Source of the DNA: Candidatus Avimonas caecicola
GTDB lineage: Bacteria > Bacillota > Clostridia > Oscillospirales > Acutalibacteraceae
Assembly (NCBI GenBank): GCA_904419875.1
Contig: CAJFTG010000027.1
Span: forward strand, 1-35,511
Length of the DNA: 35,511 bases
Direction of reading: 5' to 3'
The notes beneath the pieces are model-generated. The model saw only the letters and a list, made by a program, of their open reading frames with translations, was not told the origin of the DNA and did no database searches. The position numbers were made by a program, and so were the translations under genes. Of this stretch, positions 16,483 through 23,984 are shown piece after piece. Within the stretch, counting starts at the first letter, position 1, and each line of letters opens with the position of its first letter.

Positions 16483-17637
16483 TTGTCTCAGATGAATTCC
16501 GGGGAAATTATCTTCAATCAGGAAGACCGCGTGGCTCCGCTGAGCCTCATCGCCCTGCAGAGCGCGACCGAGCTCGGCGACAAGATCAACGCTTACCTGA
16601 CCGAGTGGGCCTCCCACTCCAACCGTCCGCAGGAAACCTTTTTGATCGAATCGGAATGCCCGCGCTTTTCCTCGGGCGACGGCAAGGGCCTGATCAAATC
16701 CAGCATCCGCGGCGACGACCTGTTCATCCTGGTGGATGTGGGAAACTACAGCTGCTCCTATAAGATGTTCGGCCGGGAGAACAACATGTCCCCCGACGAC
16801 CATTATCAGGACCTTAAGCGGGTGATCCAGGCCGCCAGCGGCAAGGCGTACCGCATCAATGTGATAATGCCCATCCTGTACGGCGGCCGCCAGCACCGCC
16901 GCAATTACCGGGAATCGCTGGACTGCGCCGTGGCCCTGCAGGAGCTGCAGCATATGGGCGTGTCCAACATCATCACCTTCGACGCGCACGACCCCCGCGT
17001 CCACAACGCCATCCCCCTGATGGGGTTTGACAACGTCATCCCCTCCTATCAGGTGCTGAAGGCCCTGTTCCACAAGGTGCCCGACCTTCAGCCCGACCGC
17101 GACCACCTGATGGTGGTCAGCCCGGACGAGGGCGCGATGAACCGCAACATGTATTATGCGTCGGTGCTGGGCATCGACCTGGGCATGTTCTATAAACGCC
17201 GCGACTATTCCACCGTGGTGAACGGCCGCAACCCGATCGTCGCCCATGAGTATCTCGGCAATTCGGTGGAGGGCAAGGATGTGTTCATCGCGGACGACAT
17301 CATTTCCTCCGGCGAGTCGATGCTGGACATCGCCTATGAGCTGAAAAAGCGGAAAGCGAACCGGATTTTCGCCTATGCGACCTACGCCATCTTTACCAAC
17401 GGGCTGCAGGCGTTCGACAGGGCGTACCGCGACGGGGTGCTCAGCGGCGTGCTCGGCACCAACCTGACCTACCGCACCGAAGCGCTCAAAAACCGCGAAT
17501 GGTTCTATGAGGTGGACGTGTCCAAATACATCGCCTATTTTATTGCCGCCCTCAATCACGATGTGTCGGTCAGCCTGATTATCGACCCGCATCAGAAGAT
17601 TCAGAACCTGCTGGAGGAGCGCCGCCGCGGGCAGTGA
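16483..17637 (+). CDS. prs: Ribose-phosphate pyrophosphokinase (PRPP synthetase)
   Basis: A 384-residue, longer-than-usual PRPP synthetase of the type common in Clostridia; it makes PRPP from ribose 5-phosphate and ATP. I see M-P-I-L-Y-G-G-R-Q (129-137) corresponding to the ATP-binding Y-A-R-Q-D region, D-A-H-D (167-170) in place of the D-L-H-A active-site His motif, S-P-D-E-G-A (213-218), K-R-R (238-240) and the PRPP loop F-I-A-D-D-I-I-S-S-G-E-S (268-279). TTG 16483 has AAAAGGGGAAA at about 8 nt; ATG 16492 is the alternative but sits too far from it. It heads an operon with the NAD genes, and NadC uses its product. Confidence 0.88.
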   Translation: MSQMNSGEIIFNQEDRVAPLSLIALQSATELGDKINAYLTEWASHSNRPQETFLIESECPRFSSGDGKGLIKSSIRGDDLFILVDVGNYSCSYKMFGRENNMSPDDHYQDLKRVIQAASGKAYRINVIMPILYGGRQHRRNYRESLDCAVALQELQHMGVSNIITFDAHDPRVHNAIPLMGFDNVIPSYQVLKALFHKVPDLQPDRDHLMVVSPDEGAMNRNMYYASVLGIDLGMFYKRRDYSTVVNGRNPIVAHEYLGNSVEGKDVFIADDIISSGESMLDIAYELKKRKANRIFAYATYAIFTNGLQAFDRAYRDGVLSGVLGTNLTYRTEALKNREWFYEVDVSKYIAYFIAALNHDVSVSLIIDPHQKIQNLLEERRRGQ

Positions 17638-17665
17638 GCGTCCTTTGCGGGGAGGAGGAGTTTCC

Positions 17666-18586
17666 ATGACGAACACGATGGAGCGCATTGCCCGCCTCAA
17701 GCGGGAGCAGGATGCGGTCGTGGCCGCCCATACATACCAGTCCCCCGCCGTTCAAGCTGTCGCCGATCTGCTCGGCGACAGCTTTGCGCTGGCCCGGAAG
17801 GCGGCGGAAACCGACGCCGCGGCCGTATACATGTGCGGCGTCCGCTTTATGGCGGAGGGGGTGAAAATCCTCTGCCCGGAAAAGCGGGTGGTGCTGGCGG
17901 AGCCGGCTGCGGACTGCCCGATGGCCCGCCAGATTGACCCGAAGCGGGTGGAGGAATTCCGCGCCGCCCATCCGGAGGCGGCGGTTGTGGCCTATATCAA
18001 CACCACAGCGGAGCTGAAGGCGGTTGCGGATGTCTGCGTTACCTCTTCCTCCGCGGTCAGAATTGTGCGGAGCCTGCCCCAGCGGCGGGTCCTGTTCATA
18101 CCCGACCAGCATCTGGGCGGGTATGTGCGCTCGCAGGTGCCGGAAAAGGAGATCCTCACCTGGGACGGATACTGCCCCGTCCACCACGGGATCACCGCGG
18201 GGGACGTGCGCGCCGCCAAGGCCGCCCATCCGGACGCGGCGGTCGCCATCCATCCCGAATGTCCTGCCGAGGCGGTGGCCCTGGCCGACGTGGTCGGTTC
18301 CACCGCCGCGATCATTGACTTTATCCGCGATTTTATGCACTCCACCGACCGGCCGGTCATCGTGGCAACCGAGCGGGGGGTGGCGGATCGGCTCTCCCTT
18401 GATTATCCCGGGCGGCTGTTCCAGCTCCGGCCGGAGCAGTTGACCTGCCCGGATATGAAGCTTACCACGCCGGACAGCGTCCTGGCGGCCATGGAAGGCC
18501 GGGGCGGCGAGGAGATCGTGATGGACCCCGCGCTGATGGAAGCGGCCCGCGCCAGCCTGACGAACATGATCCGTCTGGGGGGCTGA
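17666..18586 (+). CDS. nadA: Quinolinate synthase NadA
   Basis: A 306-residue iron-sulfur enzyme that condenses iminoaspartate with dihydroxyacetone phosphate to quinolinate. The three cluster ligands are visible as C84 (A-D-C-P-M-A), C170 (G-Y-C-P-V-H) and C261 (T-C-P-D-M-K). Substrate-site motifs H22-T-Y, F-M-A-E (61-64), P-D-Q-H-L-G (146-151), H-P-E-C (196-199) and T-E-R-G are in place. Length matches the compact NadA type. ATG 17666 follows GGAGGAGG. It starts 28 bp after prs and is followed after 4 bp by a GNAT gene. Confidence 0.96.
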   Translation: MTNTMERIARLKREQDAVVAAHTYQSPAVQAVADLLGDSFALARKAAETDAAAVYMCGVRFMAEGVKILCPEKRVVLAEPAADCPMARQIDPKRVEEFRAAHPEAAVVAYINTTAELKAVADVCVTSSSAVRIVRSLPQRRVLFIPDQHLGGYVRSQVPEKEILTWDGYCPVHHGITAGDVRAAKAAHPDAAVAIHPECPAEAVALADVVGSTAAIIDFIRDFMHSTDRPVIVATERGVADRLSLDYPGRLFQLRPEQLTCPDMKLTTPDSVLAAMEGRGGEEIVMDPALMEAARASLTNMIRLGG

Positions 18587-18590
18587 CGCG

Positions 18591-19019
18591 GTGGCGAGGA
18601 AGGCGCGCCGGGAGGTTCTGCCCGCCCTGCCGCGCCTTTTCACCCGGCTTCATCCCGATGCTCCGGCGGCGGAGGCGGGGGGCACGGCGCTGTGGGAGAC
18701 GGCGCGGGCTTTTCCCGGCTGCTCCGTTCTGGCGGCGGAGGCGGACGGGGAGCCGGTTTCCACCTGCACGGTGACGGTCATTCCCAACCCGACCCACGGG
18801 GGAAGGCCGTATGCGCCGGTGGAGAATGTGGTGACCGGCGCGGCATACCGCGGCCGGGGACTGGTCTTTGCCTGTCTGCGGGAAGCGGAAACGCTTGCCC
18901 GGGCAGCGGGCTATAAGCTGATGCTGATGACCGGATCACGGGAGGAGAACACCCTCCGTTTTTACGAGAGGGCAGGGTATAACCGGACGGATAAAACCGG
19001 CTTTGTCCGCTGGCTGTGA
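18591..19019 (+). CDS. GNAT family N-acetyltransferase
   Basis: A 142-residue GNAT acyltransferase with substrate unknown. The acetyl-CoA binding loop is A-A-Y-R-G-R-G-L (83-90 approximately), preceded by the V-E-N-V-V-T strand and followed by the C-terminal L-M-L-M-T-G-S and E-N-T-L-R-F-Y-E-R-A-G-Y motifs. The start is GTG 18591, 4 bp after the nadA stop; no ATG is available, and initiation is probably coupled to nadA. It sits between nadA and nadB in a tight operon, so a role connected with NAD synthesis or its intermediates is possible but not shown by sequence. Confidence 0.88.
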   Translation: MARKARREVLPALPRLFTRLHPDAPAAEAGGTALWETARAFPGCSVLAAEADGEPVSTCTVTVIPNPTHGGRPYAPVENVVTGAAYRGRGLVFACLREAETLARAAGYKLMLMTGSREENTLRFYERAGYNRTDKTGFVRWL

Positions 19020-19071
19020 GCCGCGGACGGATTTCCCGGGCGGCCGCCCGCCGGAAGCGAGGTTTTCTGTG

Positions 19072-20574
19072 ATGAAAAACGAATACGACGTACTGATCGC
19101 GGGCAGCGGGGTGGCCGGCCTGTACGCGGCGCTGAATTTCGCCCCCGACGTGCGGGTGCTGGTGCTCTCCAAGCGGGAACTGACGCTGTGCAACAGCTTT
19201 TTGGCCCAGGGCGGCGTGGCCGCGGTGGTGGACAGGACCAACGACGATTACCGGCTGCATATCGCGGACACCCTGATCGCCGGCGGGTATAAAAACGACC
19301 TGCGCTCCCTGGAAATCCTGGTGAACGAAGGGCCGGAGGATGTCCTCCGCCTGGTGAAGGAGATGGGCGTTGATTTTGACCGGGACGAGCAGCAGCACAT
19401 CTCCATGACGCTGGAGGGCGGGCATTCCCGCCGCCGGATCCTGCATCACAAAGACTCCACCGGGCGGGAGATCACCGAAAAGCTGCTTGCCGCCGCGCAG
19501 CAAAAGCCGAATATTTCGTTTCTGGAAAACGCACAGCTGGCCTCCCTGACCCCGGCGGGCGGCGGCTTCTGGGCGGGGCTGCTGGTGAAGGGGGAATACC
19601 GCGCCCTTTCCTGCTCCTACTGCATCCTCTGCACCGGCGGGATCGGGCGGGTGTATCCCTACACCACCAATTCCGCGATCGCGACCGGCGACGGCATCAC
19701 CCTGGCCTATGAGCTGGGGGCGCGGGTAAAAAACCTGCGGCTGGTCCAGTTTCATCCCACCGCCTTTGCCGCGGCCCAGGGCCGGGAACGCTTCCTGATT
19801 TCCGAAGCGGTGCGGGGCGAAGGCGCGATGCTCCTGAACACGGACGGCGAACGGTTCATGACCCGGTACGACGAGAGGGGCGAGCTCGCCCCCCGCGACG
19901 TGGTCTCCCGCAGCATTATGCTGGAGGCGCAGCGGACAGGCAGCGAAAATTTCTATCTTGACATCACCTTCCGCGGCGGGAAATTTATCCGCGACCGCTT
20001 CCCGATGATTTATGAGCGCTGCCTGGAGGAGGGTGTGGACATCACCAGGGAGCGCATCCCGGTCTTCCCCTGCCAGCATTATCTGATGGGCGGCATCGAC
20101 GTGAACGTTTACGGCGACACCACGGTGGAGAGGCTGTATGCAGCGGGCGAATGCTCCCACACGGGGGTGCACGGGCTCAACCGGCTGGCGAGCAATTCCC
20201 TGCTGGAGGCGCTGGTTTTCGCCCGCCGCTGTACCTACGACATCAGCCGCCGGATGCGGCACGAGGAAAGCGGGGTCACCCTGCCCGCGCCGTCCGCCCC
20301 GGCGGGAGGGCGGGCTCTCGACCCCGGCCACCGCACCCGCATCCGGGCGATCATGCAGAAAGCATGGTTTGTCATCCCCGACTACGACGCGGTGCGGGAG
20401 GGGCTGCGGGAAGCAGCCGCTATTCTGGACGAGCTGAAAAGCGGCGGCTACGCCCTGACCCCCGATTACATCGAGGCGAAAAGCCTGGCGACTGTGTGTA
20501 CCATCATCCTGAGCGAGGTCATCCGCGAGGTGATCGAGAAGCAGGACGACAATAAAACGGCCCTCCCTTATTAA
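19072..20574 (+). CDS. nadB: L-aspartate oxidase NadB
   Basis: A 500-residue flavoprotein that oxidises aspartate to iminoaspartate for NadA. The FAD Rossmann motif is G-S-G-V-A-G-L-Y-A-A (11-20). The N-S-F-L-A-Q-G-G segment (41-48), H-P-T (228-230), R-G-E-G-A (248-252) and H-G-L-N-R-L-A-S-N-S-L-L-E-A (367-380) fit the succinate dehydrogenase/fumarate reductase flavoprotein superfamily as seen in NadB. A helical C-terminal domain follows. ATG 19072 is preferred, with GAGG about 9 nt upstream; the frame is open further up but overlaps the GNAT gene. In anaerobes the electron acceptor is probably fumarate rather than oxygen. Confidence 0.96.
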   Translation: MKNEYDVLIAGSGVAGLYAALNFAPDVRVLVLSKRELTLCNSFLAQGGVAAVVDRTNDDYRLHIADTLIAGGYKNDLRSLEILVNEGPEDVLRLVKEMGVDFDRDEQQHISMTLEGGHSRRRILHHKDSTGREITEKLLAAAQQKPNISFLENAQLASLTPAGGGFWAGLLVKGEYRALSCSYCILCTGGIGRVYPYTTNSAIATGDGITLAYELGARVKNLRLVQFHPTAFAAAQGRERFLISEAVRGEGAMLLNTDGERFMTRYDERGELAPRDVVSRSIMLEAQRTGSENFYLDITFRGGKFIRDRFPMIYERCLEEGVDITRERIPVFPCQHYLMGGIDVNVYGDTTVERLYAAGECSHTGVHGLNRLASNSLLEALVFARRCTYDISRRMRHEESGVTLPAPSAPAGGRALDPGHRTRIRAIMQKAWFVIPDYDAVREGLREAAAILDELKSGGYALTPDYIEAKSLATVCTIILSEVIREVIEKQDDNKTALPY

Positions 20575-20599
20575 GGGCGGGAGGAACGGAGGAACGGCT

Positions 20600-21436
20600 A
20601 TGCTGCTGCCCCAATTCGCGGTAGACGACGTGATTAAAACCGCGCTGGCTGAGGACATCAATTATATTGACACCACCACCGACCTGATGATTCCGGAGGA
20701 ATCCCGGTCCGCCGCCCATTTCCTGGCGAAGGCGGAAGGGGTGCTCTGCGGCATCGACGCGGCGCTGCGGGTCTTTACGCTGCTGGACCCCACGTTCCGG
20801 GCTGCGGTGTTCAAGCGGGACGGCGACCGGGTGCGGCCCGGGGATGTGATCGCGGAGGTGGAGGGCTCCACCCGTTTCCTGCTCAAGGGGGAAAGGACGG
20901 CGCTCAACCTGCTGCAGCATCTGTCCGGGGTGGCGACGGCTACCGACCGCTGCGTGCAGATCGTGAAGGGGACGCGGGCCTCGATCGCCGACACCCGCAA
21001 GACCCTGCCGGGGCTGCGGTCCCTTCAGAAATACGCCGTCACCGTGGGCGGCGGCCGGAACCACCGCTTCAACCTGTCGGACGGCGCGATGCTCAAGGAC
21101 AACCACATCGATGCGGCGGGCGGCATCACCGCGGCGGTGAAGGCCATCCGCACGAGGCTGGGCCACATGGTCAAGCTGGAGGTGGAAACCCGCAACCTTG
21201 CCGAGGTGAAGGAGGCGCTGGAGGCCGGCGCGGATGTCATCATGCTGGACAACATGGATTGCCCCGCCATGGCGGAGGCGGTCCGCCTGGTGGACGGAAG
21301 GGCGCTGCTGGAAGCCAGCGGCGGCATTACGGACGCGACCCTGCGCGCCGTGGCGGAGACCGGGGTGGACATCATCTCGGTCGGCGCGCTCACCCATTCG
21401 GTCCGGGCGCTGGATATTTCCATGAAAATCCGGTAA
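20600..21436 (+). CDS. nadC: Nicotinate-nucleotide pyrophosphorylase (carboxylating) NadC
   Basis: A 278-residue quinolinate phosphoribosyltransferase that converts quinolinate and PRPP to nicotinate mononucleotide, CO2 and pyrophosphate. Signature segments are D-T-R-K-T-L-P-G-L-R (131-140), Q-K-Y-A-V-x-x-G-G-G-x-N-H-R (143-156), M-L-K-D-N-H-I (164-170), E-A-S-G-G-I and D-I-I-S-V-G-A-L-T-H-S near the C-terminus. Length is standard. GGAGGAACGG precedes ATG 20600, 25 bp after nadB. A strong terminator 17 nt past the stop closes the prs-nadA-GNAT-nadB-nadC operon. Confidence 0.97.
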   Translation: MLLPQFAVDDVIKTALAEDINYIDTTTDLMIPEESRSAAHFLAKAEGVLCGIDAALRVFTLLDPTFRAAVFKRDGDRVRPGDVIAEVEGSTRFLLKGERTALNLLQHLSGVATATDRCVQIVKGTRASIADTRKTLPGLRSLQKYAVTVGGGRNHRFNLSDGAMLKDNHIDAAGGITAAVKAIRTRLGHMVKLEVETRNLAEVKEALEAGADVIMLDNMDCPAMAEAVRLVDGRALLEASGGITDATLRAVAETGVDIISVGALTHSVRALDISMKIR

Positions 21437-21453
21437 TGGAGAGGATAGAGGGA

Positions 21454-21490
21454 AAAAGGAGCCTGCGGTTCACTGCCGCAGGCTCCTTTT
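21454..21490 (+). terminator. Terminator of the prs-nad operon
   Basis: A perfect 15-bp stem (AAAAGGAGCCTGCGG / CCGCAGGCTCCTTTT) with a 7-nt loop and a TTTT tract lies 17 nt after the nadC stop. Confidence 0.9.
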
Positions 21491-21633
21491 CTATGCCCCG
21501 GGGGCGCTGTCTTCCGATGCGCCCGGTGAATCGGGAGAAGGAAAGGCTCCGTTCAGAGTAAAAAACGACTGCCCAAACAGCGAACAGGACTGGCAGGATG
21601 GAGAACAGCAGGTTTTGTCTCTTCTTTAAAGAA

Positions 21634-21666
21634 TGGGCATTATATGGGCATTATACAGGCATTAAA
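21634..21666. repeat. Three 11-bp direct repeats, AT-rich
   Basis: TGGGCATTATA, TGGGCATTATA and the degenerate CAGGCATTAAA run in tandem. The 11-bp period places each copy on nearly the same DNA face. Unlike the other arrays in the window these units are AT-rich. Confidence 0.9.
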
Positions 21667-21846
21667 AAGAACGCTGAGAACGATTGTTCACAGTTTCCAC
21701 CGGGTTTTCCACACAGTATAAATCCCCGGCTTTATAAAAAATGGTATTGCCGGCTCCCGGGACCTGCCTGCGGGAACCGCGCGTGTCCTGTGCCGCGGGG
21801 GCGGTAAGCGCCCGGCTCCGCCTCGCCGCCCGAAGAGGCGGGATGT

Positions 21847-21895
21847 GCCGGAGGAGCCGGTGAAGGCCGGTGAAAGCCGGTGGAAGCCGGAGCTT
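21847..21895. repeat. Degenerate 9-10-bp GCCGG tandem repeats
   Basis: Five units run in tandem: GCCGGAGGA, GCCGGTGAAG, GCCGGTGAAA, GCCGGTGGAA, GCCGGAGCTT. They lie just downstream of the acpP terminator region. Confidence 0.85.
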
Positions 21896-21928
21896 TCAGG
21901 ACCCGGGGGTTTACGCACCCATGGTTTA

Positions 21929-21963
21929 AAGGGCGCCGCAGGATTTCCTCCTGCGGCGCCCTT
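21929..21963 (-). terminator. Terminator of acpP
   Basis: A perfect 15-bp stem (AAGGGCGCCGCAGGA / TCCTGCGGCGCCCTT) with a 5-nt loop lies about 60 nt past the acpP stop, with TTTAAA following on the minus strand. Confidence 0.8.
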
Positions 21964-22021
21964 GGCTGTGCAACGATCCAAAGCCGCCCCGCCGGGACGG
22001 CTTTTCCGGAAAAGGACCCGC

Positions 22022-22249
22022 TTACATGTGCTCCTCGATGTAGGCGACCACTTCCCCCACGGTGCGGATATGTTCGATCTCCTCGTCCGGGATCTCCACG
22101 TTGAACTCATCCTCCAGAGACATCAGCATATCCACAACGTCCAGCGAATCGGCGCCGAGGTCGTCGGCGATGTTCGTTTCCGGGGTAATCGAATCCTCCT
22201 CAACATCAAACTGATTGCTGAGAATCGCCTTTACCTTCTCGAGTACCAT
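22022..22249 (-). CDS. acpP: Acyl carrier protein
   Basis: A 75-residue acidic acyl carrier protein that carries acyl chains on 4'-phosphopantetheine during fatty acid synthesis. The attachment serine is S35 in A-D-S-L-D-V-V-D. Helix II and the E-I-P-D-E-E-x-E-x-I segment are canonical and the protein ends in V-V-A-Y-I-E-E-H-M. GGAAGGAT precedes ATG 22249. It is a single-gene unit with its own strong promoter (22385-22413) and terminator, divergent from aroE; no fatty acid synthesis genes adjoin it here. Confidence 0.96.
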   Translation of the reverse strand: MVLEKVKAILSNQFDVEEDSITPETNIADDLGADSLDVVDMLMSLEDEFNVEIPDEEIEHIRTVGEVVAYIEEHM

Positions 22250-22297
22250 CCAGCTTCATCCTTCCATCGTATTGTCTGTGAATTTGCCGCCGCAAAA

Positions 22298-22326
22298 TAG
22301 ACAGCGGCCCGGCTTTGTGCTATAAT
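22298..22326 (+). promoter_or_regulatory. Promoter of aroE-aroK
   Basis: TAGACA (22298-22303) and a perfect TATAAT (22321-22326) are separated by 17 bp, and TGC before the -10 makes it an extended element. The leader to aroE is about 170 nt. It overlaps the divergent acpP transcript. Confidence 0.65.
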
Positions 22327-22384
22327 TTCCCTGACGGCCGAAGTCAAAGCCGCGCCCGGGCCCGGACCGTCCCGGTACACCAAA

Positions 22385-22413
22385 ATATTATTAGCAAAAT
22401 CCTGTTTTGTCAA
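22385..22413 (-). promoter_or_regulatory. Promoter of acpP
   Basis: On the minus strand a perfect TTGACA (22408-22413) and TAATAT (22385-22390) are separated by 17 bp. The leader to acpP is about 130 nt, and this promoter and the aroE promoter drive transcripts that overlap for about 60 bp. Confidence 0.7.
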
Positions 22414-22501
22414 TCACCTTTTGGAAGATTTTTCGAAATTCTGGAAACGGAGTGGATTTCCCGCAGTTTTGCCAATTTTTACTGGGAAAGGAAGCTTGTC
22501 T

Positions 22502-23353
22502 ATGAAATTCGGCGTCCCCTATTATGTCATCGGCCATCCGCTGGGGCACAGCATGTCCCCGTTTATCCACACGCGGCTTTTCGCCGCCCAGGGCCATACG
22601 GTGCGTTATGAGCCGCGGGATATCCCGCCGGAGCGGCTGGAGGCGGAGCTGGCCGGGCTGCTGAAGGAGGCGGGCGGCCTGAACGTGACCATTCCCTATA
22701 AGCAGGCGGTTATCCCGCTGCTGGACGGCCTGCGCGGCCGGGCGGAGCTGTACCGCTCGGTCAACACCATCGACATTACGGAGCAGGGCCGCTTTGGCTA
22801 CAACACGGACGCGGAGGGCTTCCTCGCCGCGCTGGAGGGGGGCGGCGTGGCGCTCCGGGGCCGGGTGGCGCTGCTTGGCTGCGGCGGGGTGGGGCGCACC
22901 TTCGCCTGCGAGGCCGCGCTCGCCGGCTGCACAATTGTCAACGGCGTGCGGGAGGCCGACCTGCCCCAGGGCCGGGAGCTGGAGGCGTATGTGCGCCGGC
23001 TGGTTCCCGCGGCGTCCTATGAGCTGACCACCCTGGACAGGCTGGAAGGGGACTTCGACCTGCTGATCAACGCCACGCCGGTGGGCATGTATCCGCATAC
23101 GGACGCCATGCCGGTGGGCAAGCCGGTCCTCGCTCATACGGCGGCGGTATTCGACGCGGTGTATAATCCCGGCGTGACCGCGCTGCTGGCCTGTGCGGCG
23201 GCGAACGGGGCAAGAACCGTCGGGGGGATGCCGATGTTGGTCTGGCAGGCGGCGATCGCCCACCGCATCTGGTATCAGGCGGAATTTACCGCCGATGCGA
23301 TGAACGCGCTCATCGACGATTCCCAGAAGGAAATGCACCGCCTGTTCGGCTGA
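22502..23353 (+). CDS. aroE: Shikimate dehydrogenase AroE
   Basis: A 283-residue NADPH-dependent enzyme that reduces 3-dehydroshikimate to shikimate in aromatic amino acid synthesis. Substrate-binding motifs are I-G-H-P-L-G-H-S-M-S-P (10-20), N-V-T-I-P-Y-K (61-67, catalytic K67) and N-T-D-A-E-G (101-106, D103). The cofactor loop is G-C-G-G-V-G-R-T (126-133). The C-terminus has D-A-V-Y-N-P and G-G-x-x-M-L-V-W-Q-A. ATG 22502 follows AAAGGAAG; the frame is open upstream for 27 codons without a ribosome binding site. aroK follows after 80 bp, so the two form a shikimate pathway unit. Confidence 0.95.
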   Translation: MKFGVPYYVIGHPLGHSMSPFIHTRLFAAQGHTVRYEPRDIPPERLEAELAGLLKEAGGLNVTIPYKQAVIPLLDGLRGRAELYRSVNTIDITEQGRFGYNTDAEGFLAALEGGGVALRGRVALLGCGGVGRTFACEAALAGCTIVNGVREADLPQGRELEAYVRRLVPAASYELTTLDRLEGDFDLLINATPVGMYPHTDAMPVGKPVLAHTAAVFDAVYNPGVTALLACAAANGARTVGGMPMLVWQAAIAHRIWYQAEFTADAMNALIDDSQKEMHRLFG

Positions 23354-23433
23354 ACAGGGGCGGGAATCCCGGCAGCACGGAAGCCGCCGGCGGGCCATCG
23401 GCTCCGCCGGCGTTTGAAAAGGAGACAAGCCAT

Positions 23434-23937
23434 ATGCGTTCCCTTATCCTCTGCGGCTTCATGGGCTGCGGAAAAACCACCGTCGGGAAGGCCCTGGCCG
23501 CCCTGACCGGCCGGGAGTTCCTGGATATGGACCAGGAGATCGAGCGGCGGGCGGGACTGACGGTCTCGGAAATCTTCGCGCGCTTCGGGGAGGCGGACTT
23601 CCGCCGCCGGGAGCGGGAACTCTGCGCCGAATTGGGGCGGCGGGAGGGCCTGGTGGTGGCCGCCGGCGGCGGCGCGCTCACCTTCCCTGAAAATGCGGCC
23701 GCCCTGTCGGAAAGGGGCGCGGTGGTGCTGCTCGACGTTCCGCTGCCCGTCCTCCTCCGCCGGCTGGAGGGGGATACCACCCGCCCCCTGCTGGCCCGTC
23801 CGGACCGGGAGGAGGCGGCGCAGGCGCTGTACGACCGCCGGCTGCCCCTTTACCGGGCGGCGGCGGGATACGTTGTGAACGCGGACGGCGCGCCGGAAGC
23901 GGTCGCCCGGGCTGTTGCAAAGGCCGTCGGCGAATAA
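23434..23937 (+). CDS. aroK: Shikimate kinase
   Basis: A 167-residue enzyme that phosphorylates shikimate with ATP. The P-loop is G-F-M-G-C-G-K-T-T (8-16), the shikimate and Mg-binding aspartates lie in D-M-D (31-33), with R57 in the F-R-R-R-E segment, the G-G-G-A-L motif at 78-82 and the lid R-P-L-L at 117-120. Length is standard. AAAAGGAG lies about 10 nt before ATG 23434. It is the second gene after aroE and convergent with trmL. Confidence 0.95.
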   Translation: MRSLILCGFMGCGKTTVGKALAALTGREFLDMDQEIERRAGLTVSEIFARFGEADFRRRERELCAELGRREGLVVAAGGGALTFPENAAALSERGAVVLLDVPLPVLLRRLEGDTTRPLLARPDREEAAQALYDRRLPLYRAAAGYVVNADGAPEAVARAVAKAVGE

Positions 23938-23978
23938 GCGCAACGCCCCTTGCGCCGGGGAACCGGCCGCCGGGCCGG
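23938..23978. terminator. Weak hairpins between convergent aroK and trmL
   Basis: Two short stems are present: GCGCAA / TTGCGC (23938-23955) and CCGGCC / GGCCGG (23963-23978). Neither has a clean T tract, so the assignment is tentative. Confidence 0.35.
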
Positions 23979-23984
23979 CTGCTT

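Larger units (their letters stand above)
21491..21928. other. Intergenic region with an AT-rich island and DnaA-box-like sites
   Basis: No gene is supported. A local AT-rich island (21610-21740) holds three 11-bp direct repeats and two 9-mers near the DnaA-box consensus, TTGTTCACA (21684-21692) and TTTTCCACA (21705-21713), spaced 21 bp apart. A TTTCCA-17 bp-TATAAA promoter-like pair (21694-21722) points right but leads to no gene. A GCCGG-rich tandem repeat follows at 21847-21895. Confidence 0.5.

Noticed and set aside
21540-21740. Chromosomal replication origin
   Set aside because: Only two near-consensus DnaA boxes and no dnaA, dnaN, rpmH or recF nearby; kept as a finding to check, not annotated as an origin.
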